A stretch of DNA of 64,000 nucleotides from CPC320 sp002684375 (lineage in GTDB: Bacteria > Pseudomonadota > Alphaproteobacteria > Rhodobacterales > Rhodobacteraceae): positions 54,446 through 118,445 of the forward strand of contig CBFIHZ010000007.1 in NCBI GenBank assembly GCA_965662545.1, written 5' to 3'. Position numbers and translations under genes: made by a program. A model generated the notes under the pieces. The model did no database searches. It saw nothing but the letters and a program-made list of their open reading frames with translations, and was not told the origin of the DNA. Numbering within the stretch: position 1 is the stretch's first letter; every line of letters begins with the position of its first letter. Of the stretch, positions 26,880 to 35,395 are shown in pieces.

Positions 26880-28594
26880 GATCGGCGACGGTTGGTGTTG
26901 TCGTGTTGGTCCACCAAGACTTGAGCCGCAGCGCACAGGCCGTCCGGCATTGGGCCGAAGCAGGATGCGCCGTGGTCGTCCATGTCGACAGGGCCGTCAC
27001 ACCCTCGGATCATGACCGTTTTTTGCGAGACTTGAGCGATCTCCAACAAGTTAAGTTTTGCGCCCGACAGCGCTGTGAATGGGGGACATGGGGCATTGTA
27101 GCCGCCAGCCAATCCGCCTGCGAAATGATGCTTGCGGACTTTGCGGATCTGAACCATCTCTACCTTGCCTCAGGGTCTTGTCTGCCCATTCGACCGGTCG
27201 AGGATCTTATTGCCTATCTTAGGGCACGTCCTGACACTGATTTCATCGAGTCCACCACCGTCTCAGATGTCCCTTGGAGCATCGGTGGATTGCACAAAGA
27301 ACGGTTTCACCTGCACTTTCCCTTTGCCTGGAAACGCCGGCGCTGGCTGTTTGATCTGTCGGTGCGCCTGCAGCGGACACTTGGCCTCAAACGGCGGCTC
27401 CCGCGGGGAATCACACCTCATCTTGGCAGCCAGTGGTGGTGTCTGACACGCAGTACAATTGCGGCGATTTTAAACGACCCCAAACGACCGATTTTTGAAC
27501 GGTATTTCCGCCGGGTCTGGATCCCAGACGAGAGTTATTTTCAGACACTGGTACGGCGTCATTCAAACCAGATTGAAAGCAGATCACTGACCCTTGCTAA
27601 ATTTGACGTTCAGGGAAAGCCGCATGTTTTCTATGATGATCATCGAGAAATGCTCCGCCAATCGGGTTGTTTTGTGGCGCGCAAAATCTGGGCCGGAGCT
27701 AATAAGCTGTACACCGCTTTTCCGATGGTCTCCTACGCCACACCTGAAACCGCACCTGATACCACGCAAGGCAGCCCAGACAGAGCACCCGATACCCTTA
27801 ACCACCTGTTTGCAGAATCGGCCGCACGTGGCAGCAAAGGTCGCGTAGGGCTTTACATGCAAAGCAGATTCCCCCACCAGGATCATCGGGTCCCTTTGAC
27901 GGCGGCAAAATATACCGTGCTCGAAGGGTTTTTCGATCTTTTCCGCGATTGTCAGCCTTGGCTTGCACAGGCAACAGACGACAAACAAACCCAAATACAC
28001 GGGCACCTGTTCGCCCCCGAAGCCGCCGCTTTTGCGGGCCAGAAAACCACCATAAAGGGCGGCCTCAGCAACAGCGCAACATTGCGTGACAACAACCCAA
28101 CCGCATTTTTGACCAATTTAATATGGAACACCCGCAGTCAGCATCAATGCTTTCAATTTGGACCGCGCGACGTCCAGGAAATTGGCAAGATCCTGCCGCA
28201 AGACCCGAATGCCCAGATTTTTGTGATCACTGGCGCATGGCTGGTACCACTATCGCATTCGGATGAAAGCCTTGCTGAAATTCACGCCGAGGCTCTGCGT
28301 TTACATGCAACCGAATGGCAACATCTGGCCCTTTTGCGCGCGCCTTGCAGCAAAGCCAAAGTCCACATCTGGCCATTATCTCAGATTATAGCAAACCCAA
28401 AGTTGGGGCTGCATGAAATCCTGAAAACCATGGAGCCGAACGCCAAATGCCCACCAACGGTGCCGGAAATCAATCTGGACCCAACGGCATTCTCCGCCTT
28501 TGTACGCGCGCTTGAAAATCGGGGTATGCATTCCGGCCTGGCCGGAAATCTCGACAGTAAGAAACCCATCATCCCCGGCCCTGACGTGCCGTAA
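26876..28594 (+). CDS. GT14-type core-2/I-branching glycosyltransferase with extra C-terminal domain
   Basis: The 572-residue protein begins with a GT14-like domain (about 1-280) resembling beta-1,6-N-acetylglucosaminyltransferases: VVHVDRAV near residue 35-42, LYLASGSCLPIRP, HLGSQWWCL and the catalytic-region WIPDESYFQTL. A second, unassigned domain of about 270 residues follows (from about 300), a layout I associate with DUF5927-type alphaproteobacterial proteins. It is translationally coupled to the glycosyltransferase upstream. It probably adds branches to the surface glycan. The extra domain's role is unknown. Confidence 0.78.
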   Translation: MRSATVGVVVLVHQDLSRSAQAVRHWAEAGCAVVVHVDRAVTPSDHDRFLRDLSDLQQVKFCARQRCEWGTWGIVAASQSACEMMLADFADLNHLYLASGSCLPIRPVEDLIAYLRARPDTDFIESTTVSDVPWSIGGLHKERFHLHFPFAWKRRRWLFDLSVRLQRTLGLKRRLPRGITPHLGSQWWCLTRSTIAAILNDPKRPIFERYFRRVWIPDESYFQTLVRRHSNQIESRSLTLAKFDVQGKPHVFYDDHREMLRQSGCFVARKIWAGANKLYTAFPMVSYATPETAPDTTQGSPDRAPDTLNHLFAESAARGSKGRVGLYMQSRFPHQDHRVPLTAAKYTVLEGFFDLFRDCQPWLAQATDDKQTQIHGHLFAPEAAAFAGQKTTIKGGLSNSATLRDNNPTAFLTNLIWNTRSQHQCFQFGPRDVQEIGKILPQDPNAQIFVITGAWLVPLSHSDESLAEIHAEALRLHATEWQHLALLRAPCSKAKVHIWPLSQIIANPKLGLHEILKTMEPNAKCPPTVPEINLDPTAFSAFVRALENRGMHSGLAGNLDSKKPIIPGPDVP

Positions 28595-28619
28595 AAAGAA
28601 CATAAAAAAGGTCAATTAC

Positions 28620-30050
28620 GTGTTACGAAAGTTTGATTATTTTATAATTTTAGCAGAGATGCGAACAGGATCGAACCTGTTGGAATCCAAACTGAACATG
28701 TTTGTTGACCTGCTCAGTGTCGGCGAGGCTTTCAACCCAAATTTCATCGGGTCGCCCAAAGCCCAAAACGTGATGGGTATCAGCTTGATGGACCGCGCTC
28801 AAAACCCGATACCCCTACTGGAAAAAATCAAACAGCCCTCACAGACCATTCACGGCTTTAGGTATTTCCATGATCACGACCCGCGGGTGCTTTTGCCCTG
28901 CTTGCTCGATCTGCGCTGTGCAAAAATAATCCTGACGCGCAATCCGGTCGAAAGTTACGTATCGTGGAAAATAGCCCACCAAACCGGCCAATGGAAATTA
29001 CAAAATATCAATCGCCGAAAAGAAGCTTCAAAAATTGTCTTCGACGCAAAAGAATTTTTAGAATATCTCACCCGGATTCAGAACTTCAGTCTTTATTTAA
29101 ACACCCGATTGCAAACCACCGGGCAAGCTGCCTTTCAATTGAATTATGAGGATTTACAGAATCAGGACGTGATCAACGGGACGGCCCATTTTCTTGGCAG
29201 CACCGGTAAGATAGAAGCCGTCAAAACAAAACTCTTGCCACAGAACCCCGTCGCGTTGTCAGAGAAGGTTGAAAACTTTCCGAAAATGCAAGCAGAGCTG
29301 GCTCAAATAGATCGCTTCAATCTTGCAAAGGTGCCTGATTTCGAACCACGCCGCAGACCCACCGTTTCGCATTATATAGCCACACCTAGAGGCGCGTTGC
29401 TGTTTATGCCAGTCCGTTCAGGCCCCTTGGAGATGATCAGGCAATGGCTTGCGGCGTTAGAAGAGGTCGATCCCTCTGGGCTGTTGACAGATTTTGAGCC
29501 TGCGGCGCTTAAAGCCTGGCAGCAAACCCATTCAGGCCATAGGAGTTTTACCGTAATCCGGCATCCGGTCGCACGGGCGCATCACGTATTTTGCACCCGA
29601 ATTCTATCAACCGAACCCCATCAATTCAGCCGTATACGCAACATATTAGGGCGATTTTTTCACATTAAGTTACCAGAAAATGCAAATGATATCTCCTATG
29701 ACCTCGTGGCACACCGTGCCGCGTTTATGCAGTTTTTACAGTTTCTGAATGCCAACCTGTCGAACCAGACCAATATCCGTATCGACCCAAACTGGGCGTC
29801 ACAAAACCAAATACTAAGGGCCATGGCCTATAATGCGCATCCCGATATGATCATTCGCGAGAACGAAATGGATATCTATTTACAGGCACTGGCCCTGCAA
29901 ACCGGCTACAGCTCAGTTGCCAAGGTCCCAGCAGAACCAAGCCACACACCTTTCACTCTGGACGAAGTCTATGACGACCAAATAGAGGACCTTGCCCAAT
30001 CCGCCTATTCAACAGACTATACGACCTTCGGCTTTGGTAGGTTCAAATAA
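28620..30050 (+). CDS. Sulfotransferase-like protein with two sulfotransferase-type segments
   Basis: The 476-residue protein has an N-terminal sulfotransferase domain. MRTGSNLLES (14-23) fits the 5'-phosphosulfate loop and LTRNPVESYVSWK (105-117) the 3'-phosphate motif of PAPS-dependent enzymes. From about residue 255 a second related half appears, with MPVRSGPLEM (263-272) and VIRHPVARAHHVF (312-324) in the same positions, but its loop is degenerate. It starts at a GTG preceded by AAAAAGG; no ATG fits. It closes the glycan cluster. With CysQ nearby, sulfation of the polysaccharide is the likely role. The acceptor is unknown. Confidence 0.75.
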   Translation: MLRKFDYFIILAEMRTGSNLLESKLNMFVDLLSVGEAFNPNFIGSPKAQNVMGISLMDRAQNPIPLLEKIKQPSQTIHGFRYFHDHDPRVLLPCLLDLRCAKIILTRNPVESYVSWKIAHQTGQWKLQNINRRKEASKIVFDAKEFLEYLTRIQNFSLYLNTRLQTTGQAAFQLNYEDLQNQDVINGTAHFLGSTGKIEAVKTKLLPQNPVALSEKVENFPKMQAELAQIDRFNLAKVPDFEPRRRPTVSHYIATPRGALLFMPVRSGPLEMIRQWLAALEEVDPSGLLTDFEPAALKAWQQTHSGHRSFTVIRHPVARAHHVFCTRILSTEPHQFSRIRNILGRFFHIKLPENANDISYDLVAHRAAFMQFLQFLNANLSNQTNIRIDPNWASQNQILRAMAYNAHPDMIIRENEMDIYLQALALQTGYSSVAKVPAEPSHTPFTLDEVYDDQIEDLAQSAYSTDYTTFGFGRFK

Positions 30051-30145
30051 CCATCAAACCGGTGTCCCGAAAGACGCAATCAGCTCCCCAAAATGAAAGC
30101 CCCACGGCCTGTCCAGCTTCGGCCTGGCGGTTGAAATTGCTCGGT

Positions 30146-30610
30146 CTAAGCCGCTCTGTCGCGTTCAAGTTCCGTGAGAATTGTATAAATTTTTGCAGCA
30201 TCAGGATTGGCACGCAGCTTGGCACAAATTGACGGCTCGCGCAAAGTACGCGACACCAGTGCAAGAGCTTTGAGATGCTCAACACCGGCAGCTTCAGGCG
30301 CAAACAAACAAAATACCACGTCCACAGGTTGACGATCTACCGCCCCAAAATCAATTGGCTTTTCCAAGAGCATAAACACCCCGGAAACTGCCGATAGATC
30401 TCGTATACGGGCATGGGGTAAAGCCACGCCCTGCCCGACCCCGGTTGACCCGAGGCCCTCTCGCTCAAGCAGCGCCTGCAAAGCACTGTCAGACTCGATC
30501 CCGTAAATGGTTTCTGTATGCTCGGCCAGATTTTGCATCAAGCGCTTCTTGCTCGATACATTGGCGATTACTTTTACAGCCTCTGGTTTTATTAAGTCGA
30601 AAAGATTCAT
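30146..30610 (-). CDS. ptsN: PTS IIA-like nitrogen regulatory protein PtsN
   Basis: PtsN (EIIA-Ntr) is the final phosphoacceptor of the nitrogen PTS and regulates potassium and other systems through its phosphorylation state. The 154-residue protein has the IIA domain with the phosphorylated His66 in VALPHARIR. FDLIKPEAVKVIANVSSKKR at the N-terminus is typical. It follows hpf by 46 bases in the Lpt operon and is convergent with the sulfotransferase gene. Confidence 0.93.
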   Translation of the reverse strand: MNLFDLIKPEAVKVIANVSSKKRLMQNLAEHTETIYGIESDSALQALLEREGLGSTGVGQGVALPHARIRDLSAVSGVFMLLEKPIDFGAVDRQPVDVVFCLFAPEAAGVEHLKALALVSRTLREPSICAKLRANPDAAKIYTILTELERDRAA

Positions 30611-30656
30611 AAATCCTGCTTTTTCTCAATCAAAGGGGATCAATCAACGCATTGCC

Positions 30657-31232
30657 TCACGTCACGGTCTGCGGCTCAATCCATCCAATATTGCCATCAT
30701 CGCGTCGATAGACGACATTAATGCCTTTGCTTCCCTCGTTTTGAAACACCAAAACTGGCGCCCCTGCTAATTCCATCTGCATCACGGCTTCGCCAACCGA
30801 CAAGTTTTGTATTCCAGTCGCTGTCTCGGCAATAATAACGGGTGCTAGGCTGTCTGGCTCTGATTCTTCCGACTGGCCCGCAGATTCAAGGATATACTGG
30901 GACGCCCCAAAAAGTGCAACAGGTTCAACTCGCTCTTTATGGTGATCTTTCAGCCGCCGTTTGTACCGGCGCAGCTGCTTCTCCATTTTTTCGCCACAAT
31001 TGTCGAAGGCCGCATAAATCTCAACCGCGCGGGCTTTCGCCTGTGCCGTCAGACCCGTTGATAAATGAACCGTCGCCTCACAGACAAATTCATGCGCATC
31101 TTTCGAAAAACTGATGGTCGCGCCAACGGGACGCTCAGCATATTTTTGAATAATAACATTCAGCTCGTTGCGAACATGGTTCTGCAGGGCTTCGCCAATA
31201 TCAATTTGCTGGCCACTAATTTGATAGCGCAT
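30657..31232 (-). CDS. hpf: Long-form ribosome hibernation promoting factor
   Basis: Long HPF binds 30S subunits and dimerises 70S ribosomes into inactive 100S particles in stationary phase. The 191-residue protein has the N-terminal S30AE domain (1-100: QIDIGEALQNHV, then the Lys/Arg-rich KQLRRYKRRLKDHH) and the C-terminal dimerisation domain (about 135-190: LSVGEAVMQMELAGAPVLVF). It lies between lptB and ptsN; rpoN, often found between lptB and hpf in related bacteria, is missing here. Confidence 0.93.
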   Translation of the reverse strand: MRYQISGQQIDIGEALQNHVRNELNVIIQKYAERPVGATISFSKDAHEFVCEATVHLSTGLTAQAKARAVEIYAAFDNCGEKMEKQLRRYKRRLKDHHKERVEPVALFGASQYILESAGQSEESEPDSLAPVIIAETATGIQNLSVGEAVMQMELAGAPVLVFQNEGSKGINVVYRRDDGNIGWIEPQTVT

Positions 31233-31482
31233 TTGGACTCCTTAATGTTATTTTATAATAGTAGGTACCACACACCAATCATAATTAGGGACGATGAAGC
31301 AGCACAAAAAGAGATGAATAGTATTTTCGGCTCGCATGCGACCGCGTGCCATTTTTAAAAGCACCGCAACCCAAGCACGCTGTTCGAAACACACCATACG
31401 TCCATCATGCCTTTGAGGGTGTGTTTGTCAACAAAAGCCTCGCCAAAAAAAGGGGGACAAACAGATCAGAACAGAGTTTAAA

Positions 31483-32238
31483 TTAAATATTGAAATTGTC
31501 GCCAAGATAAACGCGGCGCACATTTTCATTTTGTACCACATCTCTAGGGGACCCCGACATCAACATCGCCCCCTCGTGAAGAATATAAGCCCGGTCGACA
31601 ATCTCCAATGTTTCTCGAACATTGTGGTCGGTAATCAACACCCCGATGCCCCGGGTTTTCAGCTCAGTCACCAGATTTCTGATATCACCAACTGAAATTG
31701 GATCGACCCCTGCAAAGGGTTCATCAAGCAAAAGATAGCGCGGATTTGCTGCGAGACAGCGGGCAATTTCCACCCGACGTCGTTCCCCACCAGACAAAGC
31801 CAGAGCCGGCGCGCGGCGCAGATGCTCAATGGAAAAATCTGACAACAACTCTTCTAGTCGCTCGCGCCTCTTGTGTCCGTCCTTCACCGAAATATCCAAA
31901 ATGGCCAAGATATTATCCTCGACACTCAGCCCGCGGAAAATAGACATTTCCTGAGGCAAATAGCCAATACCAAGTCTTGCCCGGCGATACATTGGCAAGT
32001 CAGTTACGTCTTGCCCGTCGATAATAACCTGACCAGCTTCCGGGAGAATCAACCCGGCGATTGCATAGAAACTGGTGGTCTTGCCCGATCCGTTAGGACC
32101 TAGGAGCCCCACCACTTCACCCCGCGCTAAATCCAGAGTTACATCCCGGATAATCAAGCGATTTTTATAGCTTTTACGCAGGTTTACGACCTTAAGGCCG
32201 GCATTGGCATTCTCTGCAACCAGCGCCGGAGCCGTCAT
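31483..32238 (-). CDS. lptB: LPS export ABC transporter ATP-binding protein LptB
   Basis: LptB is the ATPase of the LptB2FG complex that extracts LPS from the inner membrane. The 251-residue protein has Walker A GPNGSGKTT, the Q-loop YLPQEMSIF, the signature LSGGERRRVEIAR, Walker B LLLDEPFAGVDP and the switch His in TDHNV. Its ATG overlaps the lptA stop (ATGA). The 250 bp downstream, before hpf, hold no gene. Confidence 0.96.
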   Translation of the reverse strand: MTAPALVAENANAGLKVVNLRKSYKNRLIIRDVTLDLARGEVVGLLGPNGSGKTTSFYAIAGLILPEAGQVIIDGQDVTDLPMYRRARLGIGYLPQEMSIFRGLSVEDNILAILDISVKDGHKRRERLEELLSDFSIEHLRRAPALALSGGERRRVEIARCLAANPRYLLLDEPFAGVDPISVGDIRNLVTELKTRGIGVLITDHNVRETLEIVDRAYILHEGAMLMSGSPRDVVQNENVRRVYLGDNFNI

Positions 32239-32759
32239 GATTTGCTTTTGGGTTGCAACACCGTTTTCACCCTGCCAATCATCTGTGCAGATCCATCCTC
32301 AAGGTCAATGCGCATCTGCTGTGCTGAAAGAGCGAAATTACCCTGCATCAAAAGCACATTACCCGACATCAAAACTGTACGAGATAGTACATCGTATTCG
32401 GCGCCATCTGCCTCGGCAGCCTCGGCGCCACTGACCAGCACCACGCCGTCGCTGGCATTGATCGTCGCGATCATCGACGTATCATTGTCATAGCTAACCA
32501 GTACCTTCGCGGCCGACAGCCGCAGCGCGCCCTGAGTGATCAGTACATCACCCGAAAAAACCACCGTTCCATCACTTTGGTTGACCTCAAGAGATTCAGA
32601 GGTAATTTCAATCGGCGCATCTGCGGCGACGTCTTTTCCTCCAAAGGCGAGACTTGCGTTTTCCGCCAATGTAATCAACGGAACCAACAGAAAAAACATA
32701 CCTGAAATAAATATCTTGCAAGCCCGTTGCACCGTCTCAACCCTATTCGGTTTGTCCAT
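32235..32759 (-). CDS. lptA: LPS transport periplasmic protein LptA
   Basis: LptA forms the periplasmic bridge for LPS. The 174-residue protein has a signal peptide (MFFLLVPLITLAENASLA) and an OstA-like beta-jellyroll (about 55-165) with repeated short strands such as VVFSGDVLITQGALRLSA. The ATG lies inside the lptC 3' end, 17 bases of overlap, so translation is coupled. Length and context match LptA in Rhodobacterales. Confidence 0.92.
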   Translation of the reverse strand: MDKPNRVETVQRACKIFISGMFFLLVPLITLAENASLAFGGKDVAADAPIEITSESLEVNQSDGTVVFSGDVLITQGALRLSAAKVLVSYDNDTSMIATINASDGVVLVSGAEAAEADGAEYDVLSRTVLMSGNVLLMQGNFALSAQQMRIDLEDGSAQMIGRVKTVLQPKSKS

Positions 32760-33348
32760 TTGTTAGAATCACACCATTTGTGAAAAGTAAATGCAAGGTT
32801 TTATCTTTATTTCCGGAAGTCAAAATCATTTTCCCCGCCTGAAAACTGCCGGCAGGCCCTGAACCGCGCACCTCGCCCTCTGTCTCAATGTACAGAGTAT
32901 TCAGTGCCGAAGACAATGTCTCGGTTTCAATTGTATATCCGCTAGAACTATTTACCGAAACGCCCCCCGCCAATTGCACCCGATCAGCCCCCGCATCAAG
33001 GACACCACTTTGCGAAGACATAATGACCAGAGTCTCGGCTTTGGTTTTGATTTGCATCGTCACATTATCTGCAGAAAGACGGCCCAAGTCACCACCATCG
33101 CGACGGGCCGCATCAGCCGATAGCGTCAAGCTTAACCCATTTTCAGTTGTCCCGACGAAATAGGGCCCTGTGATCTGCTGCTCTCTGATCCGCTCTTGCA
33201 GAGCAAGATCAAAAAACGGCAAAGATGTCGGTGGGGTACGGGCGCGGGAAAACAAAAACAATGTCGACAGCAGTCCAAGCGCAATCAACGGCAAGATGAC
33301 TTTTAACCATGTAACCACCCCCGAATAGGTGTTTGGAAGCCTGACCAT
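32743..33348 (-). CDS. lptC: LPS export protein LptC
   Basis: LptC is anchored in the inner membrane and hands LPS from LptFG to LptA. The 201-residue protein has one N-terminal membrane segment (LKVILPLIALGLLSTLFLF, about 15-33) and an LptC beta-jellyroll. It starts 3 bases after the kdsD-type isomerase stop on the same strand. The sequence is poorly conserved in general; the call relies on topology plus position between the Kdo isomerase and lptA. Confidence 0.88.
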   Translation of the reverse strand: MVRLPNTYSGVVTWLKVILPLIALGLLSTLFLFSRARTPPTSLPFFDLALQERIREQQITGPYFVGTTENGLSLTLSADAARRDGGDLGRLSADNVTMQIKTKAETLVIMSSQSGVLDAGADRVQLAGGVSVNSSSGYTIETETLSSALNTLYIETEGEVRGSGPAGSFQAGKMILTSGNKDKTLHLLFTNGVILTNGQTE

Positions 33349-33351
33349 GTT

Positions 33352-34320
33352 TCACCCAAGCCCAGCGCGAAGGCAATCATGAATGTGCAACACGCCAACA
33401 GGTCCCACCGCCTGCGCAGGATCAAGCACAAACAAACAGGTGATTTTGCGCGCGTTCATTTGCGACAGCGCCTCTTCTGCCAAGGCCAAAGGTTGAATTG
33501 TCGAGGGGTTAGGCGTCATCACCTCACCCGCCCGATACTCGAGCAGACCTTCCATATGCCGTCGCAGATCGCCGTCGGTGATAATTCCGACCAAGCGACT
33601 GTGATCATCCACAACCCCAACCACCCCAAAGGCTTTTTGGCTAATTTCAAGCAAGACCTGCGGCATCTTACTGGATGTCGCCACAAGTGGCATCTCAGCA
33701 CCCGCATGCATCAGATCGTTCACCGTCACCAGACGGGCGCCCAATTTACCTCCGGGATGAAAATCGTGAAACCGCGCCGGCGTGAAATTGCGGTGCCGCA
33801 TCAGAGCAACCGCCAAAGCATCGCCCAGCGCAAGGGTCATCGTGGTGCTGCTTGTCGGCACAATGCCGGTGCCACAGGCCTCGGCAACCTCAGGCAAGAC
33901 CAGGCCGACATCTGATTGCTTGATCAGCGTCGAGCCAGCTTTGCTGGCAACACCGATCATTGGAATTTGGAACCGCCGCGTATAGGCAATTATATCGCTC
34001 AACTCGGGCGTCTCACCGGAATTGGACAGCACCAGAACCACATCGCCCTGCGCCAGCATACCAAGATCACCATGGCTCGCCTCAGCGGGGTGCACGAAAT
34101 GTGCTGGCGTGCCGGTACTGGCAAAAGTGGCGGCTATCTTGCGTCCGATATGGCCAGATTTCCCCATGCCGCTGACAATGACCCGGCCCTTGGCATTCAA
34201 AAGCAAGTTCGCCGCCTGCGACAGGCTGTCATCCAGCACGCGCTCCAGCCTGTCCAGCGCAGCGGCCTCGGCGCGGATGACCCGCTTGGCGGTGTCCAGA
34301 AATGTCTGCTGTTCAGTCAT
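33352..34320 (-). CDS. kdsD: D-arabinose 5-phosphate isomerase (KdsD/KpsF type)
   Basis: The enzyme converts ribulose 5-phosphate to arabinose 5-phosphate, the first step of Kdo synthesis. The 322-residue protein has a SIS domain (about 45-180; GMGKSGHIGRKIAATFASTG, FVHPAEASHGD) and two CBS domains (about 205-320), as in KdsD/KpsF. The start at 34320 follows GCGGAG; a longer reading from 34446 overlaps RNase D. It is the first LPS gene of the operon and complements kdsB at 22.7 kb. Confidence 0.93.
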   Translation of the reverse strand: MTEQQTFLDTAKRVIRAEAAALDRLERVLDDSLSQAANLLLNAKGRVIVSGMGKSGHIGRKIAATFASTGTPAHFVHPAEASHGDLGMLAQGDVVLVLSNSGETPELSDIIAYTRRFQIPMIGVASKAGSTLIKQSDVGLVLPEVAEACGTGIVPTSSTTMTLALGDALAVALMRHRNFTPARFHDFHPGGKLGARLVTVNDLMHAGAEMPLVATSSKMPQVLLEISQKAFGVVGVVDDHSRLVGIITDGDLRRHMEGLLEYRAGEVMTPNPSTIQPLALAEEALSQMNARKITCLFVLDPAQAVGPVGVLHIHDCLRAGLG

Positions 34321-34336
34321 CTCCGCTGATCCACCA

Positions 34337-34948
34337 TCAATGTGCAAAAATATCAGTTTCTGGCCAGCCTGCCAAATCAAGCTGCGCCCGCATCGGCAGA
34401 AACTCAAAACAGGACTGTGCCATTTCCATCCGTCCCTCGCGTTCAAGTCGCTTGTTTAGCGCCTCTCGCAAACGGTGCAGATACAGTACATCCGAGGCAG
34501 CATAGTCGAGCTGTGCTGCGGTCAGTTGCGGGCTGCCCCAATCGCTGGATTGCTGCTGTTTCGACACATCCACGTCTAGCAATTCCTGCAATAAGTTTTT
34601 CAGCCCATGACGGTCGGTATAGGTACGGATCAGTTTGCTCGCAATTTTGGTGCAATAGACTGGGGCGGTCAGCGCACCAAAGGCGTTGTACATCGCAGCA
34701 ATATCGAAGCGACCGAAATGAAACAATTTCAGCACCTCTGGATTGGTGAGTAACCGGCACAGATTGGGTGCATTGGTCTGGCCCACCGCCACTTGCACCA
34801 GATGTGCATTCCCGTCACCCCCCGATAATTGCACCACACACAACCTGTCGCGGTGAGGGTTTAGGCCCATGGTTTCGCAATCAATTGCGACAACCGCACC
34901 AAGATCCAGACCGTCGGGCAAATCGCCCTGATATAAATGATTGGCCAC
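34337..34948 (-). CDS. Ribonuclease D family 3'-5' exonuclease
   Basis: This 203-residue protein consists of a DEDD-type exonuclease domain alone: AIDCETMGL (Asp-Glu), HFGRFDIAAM (second Asp) and LDYAASDVLYL (Tyr and last Asp). The HRDC domains of full-length RNase D are absent, as in many short alphaproteobacterial forms. The GTG at 34948, with AGGAT upstream, begins VANHLYQGDL, the usual N-terminus; a longer frame from 35050 is not supported. It is followed by kdsD after 16 bases. It likely trims tRNA or other RNA 3' ends. Confidence 0.88.
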   Translation of the reverse strand: MANHLYQGDLPDGLDLGAVVAIDCETMGLNPHRDRLCVVQLSGGDGNAHLVQVAVGQTNAPNLCRLLTNPEVLKLFHFGRFDIAAMYNAFGALTAPVYCTKIASKLIRTYTDRHGLKNLLQELLDVDVSKQQQSSDWGSPQLTAAQLDYAASDVLYLHRLREALNKRLEREGRMEMAQSCFEFLPMRAQLDLAGWPETDIFAH

Positions 34949-35395
34949 GCTAAATATCCTGATTGCAATTGCTGATACCACTCTACTAAGGCGTCCCCAT
35001 CGACTATGCAACGCCAACGATCGCAATAGCCTTACGGCCCTTAGATCCAATTAACATCCCAGCCATGTGTCATCCGGTCATCTGACATCCAATCACCCAA
35101 CACTGGGCATCGTCACATCGGGCCAAGCGCGCTCTGATCAAGCCGCCGTACAGGTGCAAAAATAACCTTTCGACAAGCGCCCTGACTGCGGTTACACTTT
35201 CTGCTCAAACATTCTGCTTGGCGCAAACATTTGACTGGCTCTGGACATAGCAAAACGCAGCTTAACCAAGCAAACAGGGACCGCGCCGAGGCACGCCAAT
35301 GCCCCGGCAGCACTGGCAATCAATGCAATACGTAACATCGCGGCAACCCAGCCGAAGCAAACCAGGACGCAAAAAGACCAACACAAGGATACTAT
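34949..35395. other. Divergent intergenic region, no gene seen
   Basis: These 447 bp separate RNase D (minus) from the 3-hydroxyacyl-CoA dehydrogenase gene (plus). I see no convincing gene, tRNA or strong inverted repeat. It presumably holds the two promoters. A short minus-strand frame (35192-35338) with a hydrophobic start lacks a good ribosome-binding site. Confidence 0.5.

Noticed and set aside
35192..35338. Small minus-strand frame starting MLRIALIASAAGALACLGAVP with a signal-like start
   Set aside because: No good ribosome-binding site, no recognisable mature part and it lies in a divergent promoter region; codon use is not convincing.
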